DNA from: Cristatella mucedo
Lineage: Eukaryota; Bryozoa; Phylactolaemata; Cristatellidae
Length of the DNA: 64,000 nt
Assembly (NCBI GenBank): GCA_009760855.2
Contig: WPIO01000090.1
Location: forward strand, 915,001 to 979,000
Direction: 5' to 3'
The stretch's first letter is position 1. Every line of letters starts with the position of its first letter. The position numbers were made by a program, and so were the translations under genes. Below the pieces are notes generated by a model that was given only the letters and a program-made list of their open reading frames with translations, did not search any database and had not been told where the DNA came from. Positions 10,930 through 21,848 of the stretch are shown here, one piece after another.

Positions 10930-13040
10930 GTGTCTTTCACTACCGATTGACACTTTTCTGCACCCGCATCAGATTGCGAATGCAAGCCTACATTCTAATG
11001 AAATGGCTGAGTAGCCGAAGCACGAAGTTACCACCTGAGAAGACGTGTACTGATCTGAGTGGGCATGCAGCTACGTACCAAAGGTCGTAGAAAACAGGAC
11101 TATAAATGAAAGAAATTTAGAACTAATTTTCACGTGGCTTTTGAGTCATCATTGCAACCCGTGTGCGTAAGGTGAATACCTTGTTATAAAGACCTTATTG
11201 AGCTGACTGCAATTCTGCTCAAGATGTTTGGCACGATATATTATTCAAGCTCAATCTCAGGCTATATAAAAAGGCTAGCTGATTTAACGGCCTCATTTAA
11301 ATATCAGCAGAGCATTAACAGCTTACACCGCCCATTGATTTGGGCAATGAACTATCGCCGTCCATTGCAGCAAGCGACTTACCAATGGGCTGGGACCCAG
11401 GGGCTACAAACTTAATATCTCTGGACCATGTCTTGATTCGACAACTCACCTTCGGATCTGAGCTGGCGCACAACTCTGATCGAACTGAGGCAAATGAGTA
11501 TCTGCTGACAGGCATAAAGGCACTTTCAAAGCTCTAATTGTTAGGGGATTTAATAAATAGGCTAGTCAGTACAACATGTTTTATCAGGTAAGAATGATAT
11601 TAATCTCTTTAACTACTTGGAAATATTGGACTCGCTTTGCCTTATAGGAAAACCGAGCGCAGGAAGCAGGAAAAGTAGGTGCAGATGGTGGGGATCTTGC
11701 TGCCATGGCATTGCCATATGTATAACGCTCTGCTTACTCTAGCAGCAAGAGTAAGAACGCCATTATAAATAAACTCATTAGTGTAGCTCATTAATCGCCC
11801 AGTGGTGCGTTTTGCACGAAGTCAGTGGTGGTACTTGCATGCAGACTCTATGCAGCAAATGATGCATGTAGAAATATAGCTCCGGTGAGACCTGACGCAG
11901 TCGAAAATTTGGCAAGGAGCTGAACCTCCATATGGAGTGCTGCTTATCCATTTCATTGATCTCTTACCGAGTCTAAAAACTGATAACGAAACTAGTTTTT
12001 CAACTTTAGCTTTTTTGCTTAAACGGTCAGCTAACTCAAAGGCTATTTGGAAGAGTTACTGCCTAGTGTTGAAGGCGTTCCATTCAGGAGCCACATCCAA
12101 TCAGCCCAAGGCCTGTGTTTTATTTCTGAGAGAGTACGGACAAGAAGAGGCAGTCTGAAGTCTTTGGCAGTCTTAAGAATTGGCTTTAGTAGAGTCTGTA
12201 CCTCCATACAGAAGGAGCACACGTACACCATGGGAGCTTTTCACCTGTTGCAGATGATTAATGGCACATAATAAGAATTTTAAAATATAAAGAAAAATAT
12301 AAATACATAGAATTGCAGTAACATAGACATGATGGCACGCAGGATTGATCAAGCATGGCTGTCGTACTAGTACATGTACCTAAGCTGGCCCTGGTTTTGC
12401 CGATGTTTCTTAGCTGATAGTCGGCCGGAAATTTTCGCTTAGACCACGAGCAGTTGTCGCAAGAGTGCCGCTTGGAGAACGTAACTCTACGGTTAGATCT
12501 TACAGCGTTCAGGTTACACTTGGCTTGCTTTGGGGGGGGGGTCTGAAGCTGATCGGTGAAGCTAGGATGCTCGGTGGGCATTTTAGATGTGACCACGCAG
12601 ACCGACCCATGTAGAGCCGTTTCCTTACTTTTAGCAAAAGTAAACAATGTACTGGTAAACAACCCTGAACTAGCAGGCAGTGTGAGTGCCAGCCAGGGGT
12701 CCCCTTGAAAATGCGGTCGATTCACTCAAGAGACGCTGCTTGAGTCTGAGCGTAAACCGCAATAATTCTCGCTCTGTCCCGTCTAAGGCTGCTGGCACAG
12801 GCGTGGGTGGAGCCTCGCAGCAGCGATCTGGTGGACTATCGGGCATGCAGAGGGCTAAAGAGAGCTTTCTCTACAATGAGGTAGAGGGGGATGGCTTGAC
12901 TGGCTGCGAGAGGTCAAACTTCAGGCTGACCCAAGTGGGCCGCATAGCATATCACCGCCTCCCGCTCGAAGGCGGCTCTCGTTCGGCCCAGTTGAGGAAA
13001 ATGCTCGCCTTGAAAGACCTGGGTCAATGCAAATGTATTT
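10930..13040. other. Region downstream of kinase, no confident gene
   Basis: Probably includes the kinase 3' UTR. Two overlapping open frames occur: minus 12258-12725 (155 codons) and plus 12686-13042 (118 codons, containing LKRRCLSLSVNRNN). Neither has a domain I recognise. A G-run lies at 12533-12541. Confidence 0.35.
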
Positions 13041-13135
13041 GAAAACCGAGGTGGTGGGCTCGAGCCCCTTAGCGGTACGAAAAGCGCCTGAGCAGAGATT
13101 GTGTTCTCTTAAGGTGCTAGACAAATTAATTACAT
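13041..13135 (+). repeat. SINE family 2 fragment
   Basis: The B-box-like segment GTGGGCTCGAGCCCC and the following GCGCCTGAG-type sequence resemble the 3' half of SINE 2 elsewhere (19960, 30566). The A-box half is not clear. Confidence 0.45.
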
Positions 13136-13184
13136 GTTATTTAAAGCATCTTGCAACCGAACTTGCATCAGATATCAAATATTA

Positions 13185-13352
13185 CATTAGTCACCCCTGA
13201 CCCGGTTATTCATGGTGTTTATCAAGCATGATATCACTCGCCATTCAATCGTGTTTCCTTTGCAGCCAATGTAAAGCACGTAGAAAGAGATTGAGTTCTC
13301 TGAGGGTGCTTTATCACGTGTATTTACATTATTATTATTATGATTATCAATG
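13185..13352 (+). mobile_element. LINE family A 3' UTR fragment
   Basis: Contains CACCCCTGACC, the CTTTGCAG..AATGTAAAGC stem with GAGTTCTCTGAGGGTGCTTTA, and an ATTATTATT tail. Confidence 0.9.
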
Positions 13353-14275
13353 TGCGGATCGATCAAAAGCTTGAAATTCCGTAGACTCGCTCAGCAGCCT
13401 CTACTATGTTTTGCAGCTTTTCAATAGCACATAACCTGACGTGTTCAGAGGGCGGGGTTCATGGCTCAAAAGAAAAATTGCATAGACTATGAGCTGATTT
13501 CTTTAGACAACCAGAAGCAGGGAGCCATTTGTCGATGCACACGAGGAAGGCGAGTACAAGGGACAAAATCAGCTATTTTTCTAAAAGTCACTGGGGATCT
13601 GCTGAGATAGTTTAGCTTCAGGCTCCAGCTTCACAAAGGTACGCTTTTCGACTGAGATCTCCTTGTGTTTTGCGTATTTCCGGGAACTAATGATTTTGAG
13701 ATGAGTGACAGAAGAATAGTTTGGCTAATGTAAGGCTTAGGCTCTATCGAAGAAGAGCGGTTTGGCGTGTTTATATTCAATATTTATATTTCGTGTGTAT
13801 TATATGTCAATATATATTTATATTTCGTGTTTATATTCAAGTTCGGAGCACTGGCTTGTGGCTCCACTGGTGAAAGAAGGCTTATGGCTTAAATTTAATG
13901 GCTGTGCTGGGCTCGGATAGATTTGGCATTTATTATGGCTTTTCTGATAAGTGGGTAGGTGCAGGTCTATGTTTATAGCAGGGTGAATTAAGGCTTCACA
14001 AATAAGCTGCGATGGTCATCACACCGACTGGTTTTAATTTGGTGAATTGAAAGGGGCGTAGAGCCGAAACTATTTTAGGAGGTAAAGCTCTAGCAGTGAG
14101 GAAGTCGGGTTTAGCGAAAACAGAAGGACTACTATAATTGGAATACAAAATTTCAGCGTCACCCAAGTGTTCGAGCAGCGTGTGACTAGCCAGAAGGCGA
14201 CAAGGGATTTTCAGTTGCTCAAGTTGACAGGTGTCTCATCGAAAAGAAGTACCCGACAGCAGCCAACATGTGCCT

Positions 14276-14276
<1 letters not shown>
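13353..14276. other. Intergenic, unassigned
   Basis: A short direct repeat of TTTATATTTCGTGT-type sequence occurs at about 13770-13840. No gene seen. Confidence 0.4.
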
Positions 14277-14358
<82 letters not shown>

Positions 14359-14392
14359 CTATCTATCTATCTATTTATCTATCTATTTCTCT
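14277..14392 (+). repeat. (CT)n followed by (TATC)n microsatellite
   Basis: A CT run from 14277 to about 14336 passes into ATCT/ATTT tetramers. Open frames across it are artefacts. Confidence 0.95.
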
Positions 14393-14497
14393 GTATTTCT
14401 CTCCTGAGAAGGAACTGCTCATTCTAAACTTTATTGCTCTACCGGTTTGAAAGGAGATCTTTTTACTATTTGTAATCTTCCTTTTTTGGAAATATTC

Positions 14498-14825
14498 GCA
14501 GGCACAATTTAGGCTTTCACTCCTATGCGGATGACACTCAGTTGTACCTTTGCTTTGATCCAGCCCAGCCCTCCAGTACGTCAGATTCTCTAAAGAAAAA
14601 CATTGCTGCGTGTATTCCTGACATTCGCATATGGATATCAGCAAAATGTCTTCAGTTGAATTATGATAAAATCTACCTACTAGTTATGGGCAAACCAAGT
14701 GCGATTCAGAAATTGGAAAGTTTAACGCTCAAAATCGGCTCTGGAAGCATATCTCCTGTTGAACCTGCACGAAATCTAGGTGTCATGTTCCAAAGTGACC
14801 TTTCTTTTTGGATATGTCTCCGAAA
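14498..14825 (+). mobile_element. LINE family A reverse-transcriptase palm fragment
   Basis: Encodes FHSYADDTQLYLCFDP with an intact YADD catalytic box (about 14525-14536), then IRIWISAKCLQLNYDK and NLGVMFQSDLS. It is cut at both ends: no 3' UTR follows, so this piece is an internal remnant. Confidence 0.9.
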
Positions 14826-15984
14826 AATTGTCAACATTTAAGTTTTTTTACATTGGTGTAGGAAAATATAAACTGGTTATAAATGCAATCCCAAACTTTG
14901 GTGGTTGTCAGATGACTGAAATATGGTAAATACAAATTATATAAAAACTATTTACATGAAAGTAGTACATCGAGCTCAAAAAGATAAATTTCTTTTAAAA
15001 TACCAGGGCCCGAACTGCGGTTTTCTGGTAAACTCTGATCGCCTAGGTGCATAGCCCTGCCCCGAAGCACCCAGCAATGTACGGCAAACGGCTATCCAGG
15101 GCCCTAAGTCCTCATTTATTTGCCAGAAATATCTGTACATTAGTATCTTTACATATTTTACCAACCAGAAGTGGCTATCGTTCGCTAACTATCGTTAGGG
15201 ATATTGTCTTGATAAATTACACCCTCCGGGGCCGCCGTAACTTAGATCATTATCACCACGCCTAGTGAATCCTGGGACAGCTAAGCCGGCTCCTTTAGTG
15301 GCCATTAACCGCGAGGCAATGGCCGCGGGAGGTAATTTCTCAAGCGACCGGTCAGCATGGTGACTTGGAAGGGACTAGTGCGTCGTTTGCTGGAAGTCAG
15401 TCCAAAAATATTGATGAAATTATATTCAAGGAAATTGAGGTGATTTAAAGTTATCACTTATGTCTTTTTTGTTTGACATTTATATTGGCAGTTACGTATC
15501 ATTCTAGCCTTCTCGCCTGCATATTGGACCTCAGTAGATAGACTTCTTTTGATCAAAAACTGGCTGTGTTTTTCATGCTAATCCGTTGTCATCCTTTCAC
15601 CTTCATGTCATTAAAATGTCACAGGCAGGCTAATAGTGAACTGATCAGAGTGAAATTTGAAATATATGCTCCTAAATAGTTGCTTAAAATTTGTATGACG
15701 ACAAACCTAGTAGCACAGTCTTGTTTGTCATCAACTGCGTGTGTTAACAGCTTAAGTTGACTTCTATGATTGCCTTACCAATTGTGCTACTCTGTTCTTC
15801 GACAATTCTACAGCTTCGCCGATACTCAGCCGATCGACATGAAATTTGGAATATAGGCGTGGCTCACAGGCCGTCGCATTCTCCCCCTGCTCATCTATGC
15901 ATCATGGGTCTGTAGGCACAACAAGTGACTGTCACAAAATGTGCATGAACTGGGATCGTGATGAAATACAACATTCTGAAATGT
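14826..15984. other. Intergenic, unassigned
   Basis: A stretch near 15625-15670 (AGTGAAATTTGAAAT) resembles the end of the 390-bp repeat found at 20070 and 30172. No gene recognised. Confidence 0.4.
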
Positions 15985-16080
15985 CAAAAAACGTTGGAAA
16001 CTAAAAACGCTTCTATTTATGACAGCATTTAGTGGGTTCCTACGATTTGTCCTTGATGTGCTAATGTGGGCTGTCATTAT
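15985..16080 (+). mobile_element. LINE family A short internal fragment
   Basis: Shows the ACAGCATTTAGTGGGTTCCT junction between the ORF end and 3' UTR of the element. Confidence 0.6.
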
Positions 16081-16427
16081 ATTCTATTTGCAGTGTGGGG
16101 AATTTGAAGTCAAGTGTCCGGCATCTTTGAGGAATTTTCCATATCCGTAGAGTGACTTTTATTTATTCAGTTTGATTTGATGTTAAAAATATATTTGGCT
16201 AAGCATCAGTGCTATATGTGAACTTGACATTTACAGGTCATAAGAAGGTCAAAATGGCAGCTATAGTTACATCAAACGATAGTTAATGTTACCATTGTTC
16301 TTTGTGCCAGGTTGCATGTCATTCGTTTTATTGGTCTTTGTACAATATCAATAAATGTGCTGTTGGGCAGTAAATCTCATTTGGTGGGGCACATAACTTC
16401 TACTTTTGTTTAACTAACCCCCCCCCC

Positions 16428-17660
16428 AGACGACCACACCAGCTCCACAATCAAGTCTGCCTAATTTCAGCTCCATAACATTGCTAAAATTCGGGCTTGT
16501 TTGGACACGGATACCACATTTAAATTGGTCTATGCATATGAGACATCCTGTCGTGACTTCTATAACTCACTGCTTGCTGGCTTACCGGCATGTGCCATAA
16601 TAATAATAATGATAATGTACTTGATAAAGCACCCTCAGAGAACTTAATCTCTGTCTAGGCGCTTTACATTTGCTGCAAAGGGAAATGCAATTGAATGGTA
16701 AGTAAAATCATGCTTGAAAAATAAACAAGATGAATAACATGGATGGAGATGACATGCACACGGTCAGCATGCAAATGTGGTTAGTGGCAGCATGCACAGT
16801 GTCAGCACGCATAAGCACGTGAAGGACGAATCACAGGGACCCACTAAATGCTGTCCTAAATAGGTGTCTTTTTAAGTTCCTTTTAAATGTGGTCAGGTCA
16901 GGGGATGTTCTGACGCAGGTCGGGAGGGAGTTCCAGGCTTTGGGAGCATACGAACTAAATGCAAGGTCTTCAAAGGATTTGAGGTTTGAAAGAGGTATTT
17001 CTAGACTGTTGGATTCCGAAAAGCAGGTGGTACGATGCTTGGCCTGATGGGGAGTATGTCGGAGAGATAGGCTGGAGCCATAGAATTAAGGGACCTAAAA
17101 GTGCAAGCAAGCACTTACAGCTGGCGAAAAACTCTGCAGCAGCTAGACTTGTCTGTCGTGAGCATCGAAGTTGCTACATCCACACCACTTCTCGACGACC
17201 TGCACTGGCTCCTACATAGCGAATCTACTGCCCCACTAGGTAATAATCAGGTTTCCGGAATCAATCTGTTTACCTATACCTCAAGCAAATCTCAAATCCT
17301 GTGGAGACCCTGCCTTGTTCGTATACTCTCAAAGCCTGGAACTCGAGACATCAGTTACATCCGTTCTGACTTGACCGCGTTGAAAGATAAACTAAAAATG
17401 CATCCATCACAAAATTTAATGGGTCCTGGTAATTCGTTCTAATGTGCTTGTGGGTGCTGCCCCTAACCACTTATATGCTGACCCTGTGCATGGCATCCGT
17501 AACCGTGTTATGCTTGTTGTTTATTGCGCATGTGTGTACCTGTTGCCATCTGGTCATCATACATCCTTTTCAACAAATGTAAAGTACCTGGAAAGAGATT
17601 CCATTATGAGGGCACAACATCAAATGCGTTACTATTATTACTATTATATATTCAACCCAG
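16428..17660 (+). mobile_element. LINE family A copy, interrupted by a second copy
   Basis: Left part 16428-16596 encodes the region from SSTIKSA to LLAGLPACA. Right part, from about 17100, resumes at the next codons (KHLQLAKNSAAARLVCREH) and runs to the 3' stem and tail near 17640. The gap is filled by an oppositely oriented copy, so the two halves were once one element. Confidence 0.85.
16597..17102 (-). mobile_element. LINE family A copy nested inside another
   Basis: Starts with (TAA)n and the complementary stem, then the 3' UTR and the end of the ORF, truncated where GGACCTAAAAGTGC meets the host element. GTGC stands at both borders (16588-16591 region and 17099-17102), consistent with a short target-site duplication. 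Confidence 0.85.
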
Positions 17661-17944
17661 TGTCATTATGCATACAACACATGTCATAAGTTAAGGTGAA
17701 ATATAATCTCTTGACAGTAGTTGCAAGAGTGGTGAAAAGAGGCGATCAAGTAAAAACGCAAAACTATTCACCAGTCACTGCCATTGCTCTTAAAATTAAA
17801 AACTTCCATTACTCAGTATAGGTCAGTTGCACGCAGGCCTTAGGCTCAATCTCTGAGATAGTGAATCATTTACTTTTAGGCTTTAAGCAGAGTTATATCA
17901 GTGGGGCAGCTCTTTTGTTAGCTGCTTGCCTTTTATGCACAAGC

Positions 17945-18014
17945 ATATATAATAATACAACAGTATAGTGATAATCTCCTTCTCGGCACTTTACATATGA
18001 TGCAAAGGAGTTAA
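17945..18014 (-). mobile_element. LINE family A tail fragment, diverged
   Basis: ATAATAATACA tail followed by a CTTCTCGGCACTTTACAT stem remnant. Confidence 0.5.
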
Positions 18015-18035
18015 GTTGAGTTAGCCAAACGACCC

Positions 18036-18084
18036 CCAGTACTGTAGTGCTGCTGCTATAGTAGCAGCAGCACTACAGTACTGG
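18036..18084. repeat. Perfect 23-bp inverted repeat with 3-nt loop
   Basis: Left arm 18036-18058 (CCAGTACTGTAGTGC...), loop TAG at 18059-18061, right arm 18062-18084, its exact reverse complement. It is followed by a CAG/CTG-rich stretch to about 18135. No LINE or SINE match was seen. Confidence 0.95.
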
Positions 18085-18194
18085 CAGACAAAGCAGCAGA
18101 TGCCGACGCTGCTGCAGCAGCTGTGGCACTAGCAGAGGCAAGGGAAAAGGCAGTAGAAGCATAAGCATGGGTGGGGTAGGGACTTATAGGTAAG

Positions 18195-18197
<3 letters not shown>

Positions 18198-18232
<35 letters not shown>

Positions 18233-18236
18233 TATG
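18198..18236 (+). repeat. (TA)n microsatellite
   Basis: Alternating TA interrupted once by TG. Confidence 0.95.
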
Positions 18237-19950
18237 CTGCAAAACAGCAATGCATTCTTAGGAGATATTTGTTATCAATTCAATTTGAAATCTCTATAAT
18301 GACTGTTTGCGATACCGATTTCCTAGAGATATGTGAACATATGCAGACCCAAATTTCGATGCCAGTCTTGTGAAACTCGCATTCGTCGATGGAGTAATTT
18401 TCGGGCGTCAAAGACACTTAACATTAGGACCTATTTATTCATGTATATACTCGATATGTCAATGAGAAACGGAACTTTCAGGCTTAACTTCACTTTCGAC
18501 CATTGGCCAATTATAATTGATTATTTGTTATCATATGGACAGTATTAAGTTATATTGACAAGCAAGCAATTGAATTCCATTTCCCTTAGCCTCTCAGCGA
18601 CAAACCTGTGGAATAAAGCACAGAGAAATTTCCCAGAGATGCATAAATAACAATATTTCACAACAAACAAAAAATATTTCACGGTCTTCAGACCCCATGA
18701 TTGTGGGATAGATGAGCTCAGAGTGAAACAGGAGCGAAACCTGCTCATATTTAAAGGCTTGTAGAAACTCTAGTGTAGGCACAGTTAATGAGCTGCCTTT
18801 TCGCGAAACACGTTGGGTGACGTGGATGTTAATACGAATAGCTGTAAACACCACAACAGACTCATTTCAAATGCCTTTCCGACTAGCAGCAGCGATCGTG
18901 GTCTCTTTAAATATACGGTTACGGCTCTCAGTAAATTAACTGAACAAACCGCATCGTGGTTGGGTACAGTTTGGGTTAGCTAGGCGACAGCTGCAAGAAC
19001 AAACTGCTAGCAAGCCCAAAAGTGACTTCCTGAAGTATGATTAAATTACTAGTAAACTACAGATGAGCATCACCACATAAACCCACTTGTTTGTAATATA
19101 ATTGTCTTTTAACAATGATGTATTTTGTTAAATTAGATGGCTTCAGTGTTCTGCCCAGAATATTGCATCTTCGGGATCAAAAATACAACATCACTAGGTA
19201 CCATTGTGATTTTTGTATTCAGTTTTGTATAGGTTTAGACATGGAAATTTTACTTCCAAGCCAAAACGTTAGATGTGATTTAATATGGCTGTCGATATGT
19301 CGATTACAGGTTTATAATGTCGTGTATAGGTCATCTGAAGAAACGAGCGTAGGATTGGTTGCGAAGAGATGCTTGCAGAAATCTAACTACAAAACACGAC
19401 CGAGATTGAATTCTAATACGATTCAGAAACAAAGCCTTGGTCCTTCGTCTAATATTGTGGCCACGGTACATCGTTCTTTCATTAAATCCTTCGAAAGATG
19501 CGTCGCGTGCCAAAACATATTGCCTGATTGTGGATATCTCGTATTGGACGTTATATGTCGTTTTCTATGACGTGCATGCATTCCATCATAATCAAAATCG
19601 ACACAAAAGAATGTGAGTTAGCTAAGTGCAATCTAGTGGCTTAGTTCAGTGCAGTTTTCAAAAGATAAGCGAGGCACAACTTAGCTTAGTCACAAGCTAC
19701 AACCTAAATATATTTTCTCGCCGACACCAAACTGGCGTTCGAACACTTCACAGTTATTGCCCTCAGGCCCTGACTTATCACAAAATTCCTCAGCACGGTA
19801 AATGCCAGTAGGCCTTAAACTGGCTGAAGCGATATCAACATGGCAGTAAATGGTAGCGGACCATAAACTGCCTACAAGACGAATAACTAGGTCATACAAG
19901 GCTGCAGGCCTTAAATCAGCCACAACGCATTTATTATGAAGGCCAAACTA
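18237..19950. other. Intergenic, unassigned
   Basis: The longest open frame is plus 19115-19570 (151 codons). It has no motif I know and average composition, so it is left as a possible but unsupported coding stretch. Confidence 0.3.
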
Positions 19951-19957
19951 GGCCAAG

Positions 19958-20060
19958 CAGGGTTGGCCCAGTGGTTAGGTGCTCGCCCCGACAAAGATCC
20001 GACTGAGGTCATGGGCTGGAGCCCAGTGGCATATGTGAAGCCCCTGACTAGTGATTAGGC
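19958..20060 (+). repeat. SINE family 2 (tRNA-like) copy
   Basis: GGCCCAGTGGTTAGGTGC is a clear tRNA A-box-type sequence, and GGGCTGGAGCCC about 50 bases later sits where a B box would be but is altered. It is followed by the CATATGTGAAGCCCC segment shared with 30566. Confidence 0.65.
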
Positions 20061-20069
20061 TGGAATTTC

Positions 20070-20460
20070 AAAAAATACTTACACGAATTTGTCCGACAGT
20101 CAAATGTTTATTTTGAGTACCTTTCAAAAGGCAATATTTTGGAACTGGGACTGGGAGTTCTGACGACTGTCGCATGAGAGAAAAATCGTTAGGTGAACCA
20201 CGACTTACCCGGATGCAAATCAGAAGCAACAAATCTAAAAATAAAATGTTGACCTGTCTCTGCATCATATGCGACTTGTATCCACACTTGTCGAACCATG
20301 GTAAATCCAGATACGTGCATGAAGTTCGTTAAGTTGCATTTTAGTGACTTCAATACAGCTTCATTTCCAGCGTTGGTTGATATCTTGTAAATTCACAACT
20401 CGGCTAATAGTTCACTTACCGAAGTGAAATTTGAAATGCAAGTTCATCTCTGCTTTTTCA
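20070..20460 (+). repeat. About 390-bp dispersed noncoding repeat, copy 1
   Basis: Matches 30172-30560 along its length: GTACCTTTCAAAAG, CTCTGCAT.ATATGCGACTTG, TTGTCGA.CC.TGGTA, GCTTCATTTCC and the final GTGAAATTTGAAAT all occur in the same order. No coding potential or known family was recognised. Confidence 0.75.
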
Positions 20461-20583
20461 AATGACACAAGAGAAATTTCTGACTTCCACTGAATTGATT
20501 TGACTGTATACGCCATCAAACGCCATGTAGCTTTTTTCCGCACTCGTGGACATATAGAGCAAAAACTATCCAGCCCAAAAAAA

Positions 20584-20934
20584 TCAGAAATTGTTCCGAG
20601 TGTATTTCATCAATGCTTTCGACTTACCTTTAATATAAAGCCATAAACATATCATTTCAGTACCGTCGAAGACCATGTGAGACAAGAGGTGCTCGAAAAG
20701 AACTTGGTGAGAAATTCTATCGAACGCTGCCAAATGATCAAGCAGCACAATAAAAGAGACTACTTCTAAGTCTGCATTCCTGAGAAGTGGGCCACATGTC
20801 CAAAGCAGTGTAGACCCTGTGTAGTGATTAGCCCTTCTACCTGACAGTGATTTACTTGCTAGTTTTGAGGTTTCAGTGAAAGGGTTTATCCGGTAAGCTA
20901 TCTGTCCTAACATCGTCGATAAGAACGACAGCAT
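20584..20934 (-). mobile_element. Reverse-transcriptase fragment, non-LTR type
   Basis: The minus-strand frame contains LLDHLAAFDRISHQVLFEHLL, resembling the AFDTIDH..LL motif of non-LTR RT palm domains, preceded by sequence like the fingers. It is too diverged to assign to family A or B. Confidence 0.65.
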
Positions 20935-21513
20935 AGAGACGTGGAGAGCGTGTCCTAAATAATCTTAGTAAAATGTTGCCTAACTGATTAGTAACCTAAC
21001 AACGGCTTTTTTGGTTCAGCTGCAGGCGCAAGACCTAAAGCTAATGATATTTATGTTACGTTAGTCATGCAAGGTAGCAGCAAATGTGCGCTTTGCAGGA
21101 GGATAATAGTGGGCGTAGGGCCTAAACGGCTAATAGTCTTCTTACACCGAGAAAGGAAATTCATGATTATTCCGCAAGGTATCAATTCTGGAAGGAATTA
21201 AGAGAGTGTAGTCCAGTGTCGATGTTTTTACTTAAGGGATCAACTCTCTAATCGTATCCACAGTGCTGACAAAGAAGCTTTAGAAGCTGTTTACCAGATC
21301 ACTACGAGGTATGGAGTTAGTTTGTCGGCTTATCCTCGTTCATGCTACGCAAATCATGAATAATGGAAGAAGGTCGATCTTGTTCGTTGGTGCAATTACA
21401 TCATACACTGAGGATTAAATTTATTATTTTCTACCATAATGCAGTCAGTACTTAGTCAACTGGACACTGCCTTGCAATTTCTTAGATTGATTTTTTACTT
21501 AAACATGCAGCTA
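20935..21513. other. Intergenic, unassigned
   Basis: No gene or repeat recognised. Confidence 0.4.
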
Positions 21514-21668
21514 TAAATAATAATAATACACTTGACTAAGCACCCTCCGAGAACTCAATCTCTTTCTAAGCACTTATTATTGGCTGGAAAGGAAACACGA
21601 TCGAACGGCCAGTGGTACCATGCATGATAAACAACATGCACAACCTGGTTAGGGGTGACATGCACAGG
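21514..21668 (-). mobile_element. LINE family A 3' UTR fragment
   Basis: Tail, stem-loop and UTR, cut off after GGTGACATGCACAGGG, where an unrelated 180-bp segment begins. Confidence 0.9.
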
Positions 21669-21848
21669 GGGTACGGAAATTCTCCCCTGGACGTTTCCAT
21701 CCCATGGACATTTCTCCCGGACATTTTCCCAATGGGGTAGGACAATTCCCCCGGTATATGCTTCAGGTTATAGCGTTTGGTGTTTAGAGATTGAGGGTTA
21801 ATGGTTTTTAGGATTGAGGGTTTAGTGTTTAGCGTTTCGCGTTTAGGG
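21669..21848. repeat. Segment of GGACATTTCCC-type and TTTAGGG-type repeats
   Basis: First half: four variants of GGAC(A/G)(T/A)TT(C/T)C separated by C/G-rich spacers. Second half (about 21770-21846): degenerate GGGTTTAG units resembling TTTAGGG repeats. It is wedged exactly between two minus-strand LINE A copies. Confidence 0.7.

Noticed and set aside
19115-19570. 151-codon plus-strand frame as a gene
   Set aside because: No recognisable domain and no supporting exon structure; retained only as a note in the unassigned region.
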